DNA of 7,887 nucleotides from Methanobacteriota archaeon. Its GTDB lineage: Archaea; Thermoplasmatota; DTKX01; GCA-020343715. Of this stretch, positions 1 to 5,933 are shown piece after piece; positions within the stretch are counted from its first letter, which is position 1; each line of letters begins with the position of its first letter. The position numbers and the translations under genes are program-made. Below the pieces are notes generated by a model. That model saw nothing but the letters and a program-made list of their open reading frames with translations, was not told the DNA's origin and ran no database searches. The DNA lies in assembly GCA_030597775.1 (NCBI GenBank), contig JAUVRF010000069.1, forward strand, positions 1 to 7,887, given 5' to 3'.

Positions 1-106
1 GGACCTGGACTGCCTGCTGGACGTGGACACCCAGGGCGACCTTCACCGGGCGCAAGTGGTACTCGAGCGAAGGCAGAAGCGGGCCGAGCTCGACCCCGAG
101 TGCTAG
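1..106 (+). CDS. C-terminal end of a probable nucleotidyltransferase (partial)
   Basis: Only the last 34 codons are in the window (frame from base 2, TAG at 104-106). The tail contains LLDVDTQGDLHRAQ. This resembles the D-[IV]-[DN]-T-x-x-D-L segment common near the C-terminus of GT-A-fold nucleotidyltransferases, such as MobA/MocA-type molybdenum cofactor nucleotidyltransferases, CobY and sugar-nucleotide transferases. The last residues are charged and helical (LERRQKRAELDPEC). The specific substrate cannot be told from this fragment. A link to molybdenum cofactor would suit the molybdoenzyme further along, but that gene is on the other strand, so the link is speculative. The next gene's proposed GTG start overlaps this stop codon, which suggests cotranscription. 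The family is inferred from one short motif only. Confidence 0.5.
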   Translation, partial: DLDCLLDVDTQGDLHRAQVVLERRQKRAELDPEC

Positions 107-891
107 TTCCTCCCGAGGTACAACTTATCCTCGCGCCAGTGGCATCCCTGAGCCCGGTGAGCATCCTGGGTGGGAAGTTTCTTCTGGGCGGGGCCCCCCT
201 CGTTCTCCTCGCATCGATATCCATGGTATCGCCGATGGTCAGCGCCACTTCCATTGTGGACCCGTACTACGGCCTTGTCAGGGCGGCGGTCCTGGCGATA
301 CCGCTGCGAGGGATCCTGATCGTCGCACTGGTGTCGACATACTACATCTTCAGCAAGGACCCACCCCGCGAACCCGCCTGGTTCCACATCTCGAACATCC
401 TCGTGGCGATCATGCTGTTGACCCTGATAGACGCCTTCACCACGCCCTTGGCCTTCCTGGACCTCAGACACACCACATTCGCGTTCACGGTCCTTGGCCT
501 TATCATCGTGTTCCTGTACACCCTCGTGTTCTCGAGGTATCTCCTGTTCCCCCTTTCAGCCTCCGCCGTGGTAGGAGCGGCCTTCGCGGGGATATCCATC
601 CTCTGGTGGAACTACCTCCTCTCACTCACGGATGCCCAGGTCGACGACAAGATCGAGCTGTTGGCCTATCTGTTCCTCGGAGGTATGTTCATCATGCTGA
701 GCATACTGTTCCTGGAGACAGTGAGAAACCACCTCGGACATGGCAGGACCCCCGATGCTGACCCCGATGCTGACCCCGATGGAGCGGATGATGGTCCATC
801 CATCCATGAGCGGACCCTCCGGATGGGGGAGATGCTTCTGGCGTGCACCGTCCTTGGGATCGTGACCCTGTACCTCTGGCAATCACTCTAG
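100..891 (+). CDS. Polytopic membrane protein of unknown function (about 7 TM)
   Basis: The gene encodes up to 263 residues, with about seven hydrophobic segments near residues 27-49, 59-83, 96-119, 126-145, 148-175, 184-207 and 243-261. I do not recognise the family. The loop before the last helix carries an acidic repeat, DPDADPDADPDG, encoded by a 12-bp tandem repeat. The GTG at 100 is the most upstream start and overlaps the previous gene's stop by 7 nt, an operon-like arrangement. It has no clear Shine-Dalgarno sequence. GTG at 139 or 157 (residues 14 or 20) or ATG at 223 are alternatives. The 3' end overlaps the convergent molybdoenzyme gene by 9 nt. The hydrophobic pattern and its extension to the convergent stop make it a real gene, but no function can be assigned. 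Confidence 0.72.
   Translation: MLVPPEVQLILAPVASLSPVSILGGKFLLGGAPLVLLASISMVSPMVSATSIVDPYYGLVRAAVLAIPLRGILIVALVSTYYIFSKDPPREPAWFHISNILVAIMLLTLIDAFTTPLAFLDLRHTTFAFTVLGLIIVFLYTLVFSRYLLFPLSASAVVGAAFAGISILWWNYLLSLTDAQVDDKIELLAYLFLGGMFIMLSILFLETVRNHLGHGRTPDADPDADPDGADDGPSIHERTLRMGEMLLACTVLGIVTLYLWQSL
754..781 (+). repeat. 12-bp tandem repeat encoding Asp-Pro-Asp-Ala
   Basis: The unit GATGCTGACCCC occurs at 754-765 and 766-777, followed by a partial third copy (GATG). It encodes the DPDADPDADPDG stretch in the loop between the sixth and seventh predicted helices of the membrane protein. The unit length is a multiple of three, so copy-number changes would keep the frame. The Asp spacing loosely recalls calcium-binding Asp-rich loops; no binding role is shown. 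Confidence 0.7.
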
Positions 892-3324
892 AGGTTCTGG
901 CGCCATCTCCACACGGACTGGGAAGGCTGACCATGGGGGCACCCCGTTCTCGTCCAGGGGGAAGGACGGGGAGAGCACCTGGGTCTTTGCGTCGGCTCCC
1001 CAGGGCATGAATATGTGTCCTTGCGCAGTTCCCTCCTGCGCGAACCTGACCGGAAGCGTCATCGAACCCTGGATGGACGTCACCTGGGCGGTGGCACCCT
1101 CAGTGAGGAGGAGGGCGGTGGCATCCTCCCTGGTGAGCTCGACGTACGCTGGCTCCACGTCCCTGGGCCTCACCACGTCGCCGCCGTGGGACAGGTAGAG
1201 CTGGCCATCCCACCAGGTGGCACCGTCCAGGGAGATCACTGCGGTCATCGGATAGTCCGGGCTGGAGGGCCTTCGCATGGTGGGGTCCTCTCGTGGGATG
1301 ATGGTTGCCATCCCGCTGTCTGTCGGGAACCCTGGACCCAGCCCGTCCTGGCCCATGTACCTGCGGGCTGTGCCACCCTGCTCGGCCGACCTTTCGGTGA
1401 CCACGGGCCACTGGACGCCCCGAGCGCCCGTCAAGGGGTCTCCCAGCAGCAGGGCCCGCATGTCCGCGGGCGCATCCACCGTCGCCCTACGCACCTCCTC
1501 CACCACCTGGGTGGAGCTGTCGAACTCGAACAGGGGGGCGCTCACCATTCCAGGACCGATCAGTGACAGCACGAACCACTCCGGACGGGTCCCTTCAAGG
1601 GCTGCCAGCGACGGCAGGGACCTGGCCACCTGCCTCTCGGAGCTTATGAAGTATGACTCCCGCTCGTACCAGGAGGGTCGTGGGAGGACCAGGTCGGCAT
1701 AGGCCACATCCGGGTCCTCCAGGTGAGACGCCGTGGAGACCACGAAGGAGGCCCGGAGGGCGGGATCGACGAGGTTCTCAAGGTCGGGAAGCTGGGCCGA
1801 TACCGAACCGCCCATGAGGAACAGGATCGGCATGTCGCCCTGCTTCGCCTTGCCGAGCATCTCGATGGCGCCCTTGCCCGTGGGAAGCCTGGCTGCGTTG
1901 GCCGCGTACTCCTCTCCCCAGGTCTCCGCCAATGCGGGTGTGGCTGTTCCCGTTCCGCCCATGACGGCGCCGGGCAGCATCAACGGTGTCCCGCCCAGGT
2001 CGAACCCTCCCCTTCCCATGGCGTGTGTATGGAGACCCATCGGTCCGGCTCCCGGGCGTCCCATGTGACCGGTCATGAGATGGAGATTGATGACCGTCGA
2101 CACGGCCGCGCCGTTGTCACCGGCGCTGGCCAGCCGGGAGGACCATATGGTGAGCACGTTCCGGGCCAGGGACCATCGCTTGGCCAGGTCCTGGATGACA
2201 AGGGGGTCCAGTCCGGTCAGGGTGGGCACGTCGAAGCTCTTCAGGTAACCGCTGGAGTCCCTGTTGCCAAGCTGCGACACCCATTCGCTGGGACCGTTGC
2301 ACAGGTCCACCAGATGGTCCGCGTCCACCCGCTCGTTCTCGTCATACACGGGGTTGTACAGCTTGAGGTACTCGGCGTAGGCCTCGGCGTTCTGGGCGTT
2401 GTCGAGGGACCACTGGGACGGCGCAACGGAAAGCCCGTGGGTCAACCAGTAACCCATCGAGTTGAGCAGTGCCACCTCTCCCCCCGCACGGACGGGAACG
2501 TGGAGGGACCGAGTCCGCAGGGAAGTGGGGGACATCCTCGGGTCGACCACCACCAGCTCCACACCCCGGTTCACCACCGCCTCCACGACGCGGGCGTAGA
2601 GGACGGGATGCGTGGTGGCGATGTCCTCGCCCACCACCACTATCATGTCGGCCAGGTTGACGTCGTCGTAGCAGGTGGGAGGTGCCACCTGGCCCAGGTG
2701 GACCATGTAGGACCGCTCGCTGGCCCGGGAGTGTATGGACTCCACCGTGTCGATGTTGGACGAGTTCATGACGGCCTTCCATAGCTTGCCCGCGACGTAC
2801 GCGTCCTCCATGGCCACGTCGGCACTCATGATGCAACCTCGAGCGTCGTCCCCGAAATCGTTGCCGATGGCCACCAGGGTGGAGGTCAGCTGCTCGATGG
2901 CCTCATCCCACGGAACGGTCTCGAACTGTGACATGGTGGGCCTCGTGCCCTTCGTGGTGGGGTTAAGCCGCCTGAGCGGGGTGCCCAGGGTCGAGGGCCA
3001 AACAGTGGCCGGGGGAAGGGTGCCCCTGGTGCACACCATTCCCAGGGTGGAGGATGACTGGGGGTCGCCCTTTGATGGGTGGGGCTCGTTGGAGGCCGTC
3101 ACCGACCGGACGCCGCATCCTATGGAGCAGATCGGACATACGGCCACGGCCTCCCTCGCCTCGGGCAACGCAGGGATGTCCAGGGGAGACCGAACGCCGA
3201 GGAATGACGACACGGTCGCTCCAACGGCGGCGGCCGTTGCCACGCCCACGCACACCTGGACGAACCTCCTCCGAGTGAGCTCCTCGGCCGCCTCTTGGCC
3301 ATCCCCCGTCCTGTCGGTCGCCAT
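883..3324 (-). CDS. Tat-exported molybdopterin oxidoreductase, NapA/formate dehydrogenase-like, atypical Mo-ligand position
   Basis: This 813-residue protein has the full layout of a catalytic subunit of the DMSO reductase superfamily. It starts with a twin-arginine signal (TRRRFV at residues 17-22, then a hydrophobic stretch), so it should act outside the cytoplasmic membrane. A [4Fe-4S] motif follows at Cys63, Cys66, Cys70 and Cys98 (Cx2Cx3Cx27C, the spacing of NapA). After Cys98 the sequence is C-T-R-G, with Arg where NapA/FDH have the relay Lys. The segment 190-221 aligns without gaps to NapA through NID...CYDD, but His198 stands where NapA has the Mo-ligating Cys. There is no Cys or in-frame TGA there. 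GRPGAGP (422-428) and FDLGGTPLMLPG (441-452) match the FDH/NapA pterin region. Residues 692-806 are the C-terminal dinucleotide-binding domain, lacking the usual H-x-H-T-G-T motif. The ATG at 3324 lies 3 nt after the stop of the Reeler-like gene, so coupling is likely. The substrate is unknown, and loss of molybdenum binding cannot be excluded. Confidence 0.9.
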   Translation of the reverse strand: MATDRTGDGQEAAEELTRRRFVQVCVGVATAAAVGATVSSFLGVRSPLDIPALPEAREAVAVCPICSIGCGVRSVTASNEPHPSKGDPQSSSTLGMVCTRGTLPPATVWPSTLGTPLRRLNPTTKGTRPTMSQFETVPWDEAIEQLTSTLVAIGNDFGDDARGCIMSADVAMEDAYVAGKLWKAVMNSSNIDTVESIHSRASERSYMVHLGQVAPPTCYDDVNLADMIVVVGEDIATTHPVLYARVVEAVVNRGVELVVVDPRMSPTSLRTRSLHVPVRAGGEVALLNSMGYWLTHGLSVAPSQWSLDNAQNAEAYAEYLKLYNPVYDENERVDADHLVDLCNGPSEWVSQLGNRDSSGYLKSFDVPTLTGLDPLVIQDLAKRWSLARNVLTIWSSRLASAGDNGAAVSTVINLHLMTGHMGRPGAGPMGLHTHAMGRGGFDLGGTPLMLPGAVMGGTGTATPALAETWGEEYAANAARLPTGKGAIEMLGKAKQGDMPILFLMGGSVSAQLPDLENLVDPALRASFVVSTASHLEDPDVAYADLVLPRPSWYERESYFISSERQVARSLPSLAALEGTRPEWFVLSLIGPGMVSAPLFEFDSSTQVVEEVRRATVDAPADMRALLLGDPLTGARGVQWPVVTERSAEQGGTARRYMGQDGLGPGFPTDSGMATIIPREDPTMRRPSSPDYPMTAVISLDGATWWDGQLYLSHGGDVVRPRDVEPAYVELTREDATALLLTEGATAQVTSIQGSMTLPVRFAQEGTAQGHIFMPWGADAKTQVLSPSFPLDENGVPPWSAFPVRVEMAPEPLE
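2731..2733 (-). other. Codon for His198 at the expected Mo-ligand (Cys/Sec) position
   Basis: The codon is CAC on the minus strand. In E. coli NapA the segment NIDPNARHCMAS carries the Mo-ligating Cys. Here the same-length segment reads NIDTVESIHSRAS, with His at that column. If a one-residue gap is allowed to match the C/U-H-S of formate dehydrogenases, the ligand column becomes Ile197 instead. Neither reading leaves a Cys, Sec or Asp, and Ser199 is one residue away. The alignment was made by eye from remembered family sequences. Confidence 0.6.
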
Positions 3325-3327
3325 CGT

Positions 3328-4311
3328 TCAGCCCTCCGTTCCCGGTCCCGGGACCTCTGGTTCGATGCTGGTGAGCCTCGGGATGAAGGCCGACCTGTAG
3401 ATGGCTATGATCATGACGAACAGACCCAGCACGACAGCCAGGTTCACCGCGAGGGCGGTATCGCTCCTTCCCTCGACCACCCCCTCCACCAGCAGGAAGG
3501 TAGAGGCGAGCTCGATGATGGTCAGGATCGCCACCAGGATCGCGGCTCCGTAGGAGGAGGGAGGGGTCTGCTCCTCCACCACGTACCGCTCCCTGGAGCC
3601 GATGTGGACCTGGTGGTGGCGGCTGGTGCCCCGTATCAGGTAGTACGCCACCCAGGTGAGCAAGAGGGTGGCGAGGAAGGCGATCGTGCCCAACCAGTAG
3701 GCCATTATCGGTACCCCCCACTCGGATACACCGCCCTCACCCTCCTCCAACTGGGGCTCTCCCTGGCTGACGGCCCGGATCGTGTTGAACTGGTCCAGGT
3801 CCCCGGTCTCCACACCGTCCCCGTTGACGGAGTTGACAGAAAGGTAGAACACCGCATCCCCGGTCTCCTCCCGGGGCGCCCTCCAGAGGATGCGCCACTG
3901 ACGCACCTTGTTGCCCGCGAGGGTGTGTGACGCGGATAGACCATCCTCGAACACCTGGACCATGTCCGAGCCCTCTGGGATGGCGAAGGTCCCGTTGGTG
4001 CAGGTGATCATGAAGCCACCCTCGGCGATCATGCCCTCGGTGACGGGCGGTCCCCCGGCAACGCTCACCAGCAGATCGTACGTCTCGTCGGGCTCGTACC
4101 TCTCGGGAAGCCCCATCAGGTTGAGGGTGACCCCGGGGTCCGGACCTATGTTGTGGCAGTGGCAGCCCGCCTGGGACGAGTCCTCAAGGCCCACTCCACC
4201 GCTCTGCTGGGCCGAACCCATCGGCATGAGGGGGATGGCCAGGGCTATCAGGACCGTGACAAGAAGCAGCGCAGCCTGCCGTTTCTTCGATGATCCGTGT
4301 ACCACCGCCAC
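3328..4311 (-). CDS. Reeler-like (choice-of-anchor V-like) CxCH protein with three C-terminal TM helices
   Basis: Starting at GTG 4311, the protein has 327 residues. An N-terminal hydrophobic signal (about 13-34) leads to an extracytoplasmic domain (about 48-190) with the features of the other two paralogues. These are C-H-C-H at 50-53, GLPERYEP at 67-74, SHT at 128-130, WRILWRAP at 139-146 and VNSVNGDG at 159-166. Three membrane helices follow (about 202-226, 255-277, 285-305), which the two smaller paralogues lack. Positive-inside bias places the loop with RHHQVH (231-236) in the cytoplasm. A TATA-like box at 4353-4358 argues for GTG 4311 or GTG 4305; ATG 4375-4377 (22 codons longer) would lie upstream of the expected transcription start. 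The stop lies 3 nt before the molybdoenzyme ATG. I infer a membrane partner or electron conduit for that enzyme; the domain name is by motif resemblance only. Confidence 0.8.
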   Translation of the reverse strand: MAVVHGSSKKRQAALLLVTVLIALAIPLMPMGSAQQSGGVGLEDSSQAGCHCHNIGPDPGVTLNLMGLPERYEPDETYDLLVSVAGGPPVTEGMIAEGGFMITCTNGTFAIPEGSDMVQVFEDGLSASHTLAGNKVRQWRILWRAPREETGDAVFYLSVNSVNGDGVETGDLDQFNTIRAVSQGEPQLEEGEGGVSEWGVPIMAYWLGTIAFLATLLLTWVAYYLIRGTSRHHQVHIGSRERYVVEEQTPPSSYGAAILVAILTIIELASTFLLVEGVVEGRSDTALAVNLAVVLGLFVMIIAIYRSAFIPRLTSIEPEVPGPGTEG

Positions 4312-4352
4312 TTGGGTACCCCTGGCTCGTCCTCTTGAGGGCCCTGGACCAG

Positions 4353-4358
4353 TATAAA
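4353..4358 (-). promoter_or_regulatory. TATA-like box for the Reeler-like/molybdoenzyme operon
   Basis: The minus strand reads GGTTTATACT across 4360-4351, an archaeal-type TTTATA element. It sits in the 68-nt gap between the stop of the preceding paralogue (4380) and GTG 4311. A transcript starting about 26 nt downstream would begin near 4328-4332 and have a leader of about 17-25 nt. This makes starts further upstream unlikely. Confidence 0.5.
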
Positions 4359-4379
4359 CCTTGCGGGGGAGGGGCATCG

Positions 4380-5048
4380 TCACCGCCGCTGGACGCTGGG
4401 GCCCCGGGTAGCGTACCAGGCCACCCCGACGATCGCCAACACTGCTGCGATCCCGACGACCGCCCAGAAGGCGCCTGCGTCGGATATGCCGCCCCGGTTC
4501 CCCTCCTGCACCTCGACCTCCTCCCTGCCCCACTGGTCGCTGGGCATCTGCACGCCGTCGCCGTTCACCACATTGGTCACCAGGGTGATGGTGACCGTTC
4601 CCGTGTCCTCCCCGGGGGCCCTCCAGCGTACCGACCACCATGTGGCGTTGTTACCTTCCAGGGTGTGGGTGAGCTCCCCCGACGAGGGGTCCAGTCGTAC
4701 CTGGTCGCTCCCTTCCGGGGCGAGGAGCTCTCCCGCGGATGCACGCAGGTCGAAGCCCGCCCTGGCACCCGGGCCCCTGGCCGGTCCTCCCTCGAAGGAC
4801 AGGTTGAGGTCGTAGACCTTCCCCGGCTCGTAGAATCCGGGGAGCCCTTCTATAAAGGGTCTCACGCTGAGGGTCTCGGTTATGTTGTGGCAGCTGCATC
4901 CCGCCCTCGTCTGGCCTACCATGCCGGCGGAGTGTGACATGACGGGAGTGGGCGCAAGTATGGCCAAGGTCACCATGAGCACGAAAAGTGCCGCCGCTGC
5001 GAACCTGAAGTCACGGACCGCGTACCCCGATGCCAGGCCTACCACCAC
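4380..5048 (-). CDS. Single-anchor Reeler-like (choice-of-anchor V-like) CxCH membrane protein
   Basis: The protein has 222 residues. It begins with an N-terminal signal or anchor (about 15-32), then a Reeler-like domain with C-S-C-H at 51-54, GLPGFYEPGKVYDL at 68-81, EGGP at 86-89, RAGFDL at 96-101, THT at 127-129, WWSVRWRAP at 137-145 and TNVVNGDG at 158-165. One C-terminal helix follows (about 191-212), ending in a short basic tail (RGPSVQRR) that should stay in the cytoplasm. It is closely similar to the paralogue at 5095-5778 and less so to the three-helix one at 3328-4311. GTG 5048 and GTG 5045 are both possible starts; 5048 lies 28 nt downstream of the start of a TTTATA box, fitting a leaderless transcript. 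The C-x-C-H motif and the conserved THT His suggest a metal or haem site, but this is unproven. Confidence 0.83.
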   Translation of the reverse strand: MVVGLASGYAVRDFRFAAAALFVLMVTLAILAPTPVMSHSAGMVGQTRAGCSCHNITETLSVRPFIEGLPGFYEPGKVYDLNLSFEGGPARGPGARAGFDLRASAGELLAPEGSDQVRLDPSSGELTHTLEGNNATWWSVRWRAPGEDTGTVTITLVTNVVNGDGVQMPSDQWGREEVEVQEGNRGGISDAGAFWAVVGIAAVLAIVGVAWYATRGPSVQRR

Positions 5049-5070
5049 CCTTCCGATGTGCCTTTGCGAT

Positions 5071-5076
5071 TATAAA
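5071..5076 (-). promoter_or_regulatory. TATA-like box for the middle Reeler-like gene
   Basis: The minus strand reads CCTTTATAAT across 5079-5070. The box begins 28 nt before the GTG at 5048, the spacing expected of an archaeal promoter driving a leaderless message. It lies in the 46-nt gap after the stop of the upstream paralogue, so this gene probably has its own promoter. Confidence 0.55.
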
Positions 5077-5094
5077 GGTTGCCAGGCCCCGCGG

Positions 5095-5778
5095 TCATCG
5101 CCGCCGTCTTTTTCCCCGTTTCCGGGTCGAACGCTTGGCGGCCGTCTTGGAGGACGACCTTGACCTGCCCACGACCATCCATATGACCAGGATCGCGATG
5201 AGGATCAACACGCCGTACAACAGGCTGGTGGCGAAGCTGCCCCCGGAACCCTCCACGGTCGTCGAGGTCCTCCCCCATCGGTCATTGCTGTTGGGCATTC
5301 CGTCGCCGTTGACGACGTTCACCACCAGGACGACCTCGACATCCCCGGAACCCTCCTGGGGTGCCCTCCACAGGATGGACCATCTGTCCTCCTTGTTACC
5401 CGAGGAGGTGTGGGTGGCCTCATGTTCCGCGGGGTCGACCCTCACGAGCCCGCTCCCCTGGGGGACCAACAAGGTCCCATCGCCCACCTTCAGATCGAAG
5501 CCAGCACGGGGGCCGGTGCCCGCTGCTGGTCCTCCCGTGAACGATAGGTTCAGTCTGTAGACCCTTCCCGGTTCGTAACTGGATGGCAGACCCTCGACCA
5601 GAGGCTGGACGTTCTGTGCGATCGAAGAGGAGTGGCAAGTGCATCCGGTGCCCGTCCGTCCAGTGATGCCAGCGGAGTAGGAATCTGCATCCATCGTGGA
5701 CAGGGAAAGTGCCAACAGGCCGACCAGTGCGACCGATGACGCGATCAGTGCGATAGAGAAGCTCCTTTTCAACCTCAT
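5095..5778 (-). CDS. Single-anchor Reeler-like (choice-of-anchor V-like) CxCH membrane protein with polybasic tail
   Basis: From ATG 5778 the protein has 227 residues. MRLKRS followed by a hydrophobic stretch (about 7-27) is a classic signal sequence, which supports this start over the longer open frame reaching 5877. The domain carries C-T-C-H at 46-49, GLPSSYEPGRVYRL at 63-76, TGGP at 81-84, RAGFDL at 91-96, THT at 122-124, WSILWRAP at 133-140 and VNVVNGDG at 153-160. One helix (about 185-203) is followed by a strongly basic tail of about 23 residues (ends KRGKRRRR), which should anchor on the cytoplasmic face or contact acidic partners. It is the first of three tandem paralogues and is divergent from diphthine synthase. 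A TATA-like element at about 5808-5816 predicts a very short leader. The family assignment rests on the VNGDG, W-R-A-P and CxCH pattern; the function is unknown. Confidence 0.83.
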   Translation of the reverse strand: MRLKRSFSIALIASSVALVGLLALSLSTMDADSYSAGITGRTGTGCTCHSSSIAQNVQPLVEGLPSSYEPGRVYRLNLSFTGGPAAGTGPRAGFDLKVGDGTLLVPQGSGLVRVDPAEHEATHTSSGNKEDRWSILWRAPQEGSGDVEVVLVVNVVNGDGMPNSNDRWGRTSTTVEGSGGSFATSLLYGVLILIAILVIWMVVGRSRSSSKTAAKRSTRKRGKRRRR

Positions 5779-5807
5779 TGATATGCCTGGGCCACGATTG
5801 TGTGTCC

Positions 5808-5816
5808 ATATGATAA
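5808..5816 (-). promoter_or_regulatory. Candidate TATA-like element for the first Reeler-like gene
   Basis: The minus strand reads ACTTATCATATGG across 5818-5806, an AT-rich stretch in a GC-rich background. It is centred about 34 nt upstream of ATG 5778, which would give a leader of under 10 nt. It is a weaker match than the TTTATA boxes of the two downstream paralogues. Confidence 0.35.
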
Positions 5817-5818
5817 GT

Positions 5819-5859
5819 ATTGACCCTGAAGTTGCCCAATGGGTCGATCGGGGGTCGAT
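5819..5859. promoter_or_regulatory. Cluster of GGGTCGAT-like repeats in the divergent spacer
   Basis: GGGTCGAT occurs at 5841-5848 and again at 5852-5859, 11 bp apart (about one helical turn). ATTGACCC at 5819-5826 is the reverse complement of the same word with one mismatch. The cluster lies between the first Reeler-like gene and diphthine synthase, immediately upstream of the proposed TATA-like element of the former. An operator is possible; chance cannot be excluded at this length. Confidence 0.25.
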
Positions 5860-5921
5860 GTATCCCCTGGTCGGCACACCGTAAAGGCTAAAGGCGGAAA
5901 ACGGCTTCCAAGGGACCCTGA

Positions 5922-5926
5922 GGAGG
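5922..5926 (+). promoter_or_regulatory. Shine-Dalgarno sequence deciding the diphthine synthase start
   Basis: GGAGG at 5922-5926 (within GAGGAGG) lies 7 nt before ACG 5934, an optimal spacing, and 4 nt before ACG 5931. The in-frame stop TGA at 5919-5921 rules out any start further upstream. The nearest ATG, at 5982, is 55 nt away and would cut off the conserved N-terminal strand. This site therefore points to initiation at about 5934. Confidence 0.55.
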
Positions 5927-5933
5927 CGGGACG

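Noticed and set aside
2725..2740. Selenocysteine codon (TGA) at the molybdoenzyme ligand position
   Set aside because: The codons here are ATA/CAC/TCC on the minus strand; no in-frame TGA is present and no selenocysteine insertion element was seen.
1723..2784. Plus-strand open frame of 353 codons inside the molybdoenzyme gene
   Set aside because: It is the antisense of a well-supported coding region. Its His/Gly/Arg-rich composition with no domain is typical of a high-GC shadow frame.
3295..3930. Plus-strand open frame of 211 codons opposite the three-helix Reeler-like gene
   Set aside because: It is antisense to clear signal, Reeler-like and TM-encoding sequence, with no recognisable domain or start signal.
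4153..4164. Canonical haem c attachment site in the Reeler-like proteins
   Set aside because: The spacing is C-x-C-H in all three proteins, one residue short of C-x-x-C-H, so ordinary haem c attachment cannot be claimed.
4378..4641. Extension of the three-helix Reeler-like gene upstream to GTG 4641
   Set aside because: The extra residues are Arg/Gly-rich, low in hydrophobics and run antisense-frame through the preceding paralogue. A TATA box at 4353-4358 and a signal sequence starting near residue 13 of the shorter form fix the start near 4311.
5779..5877. Longer start of the first Reeler-like gene at 5877
   Set aside because: ATG 5778 gives a textbook signal peptide (MRLKRS plus hydrophobic core). 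The extra 33 residues would lie across the probable promoter.
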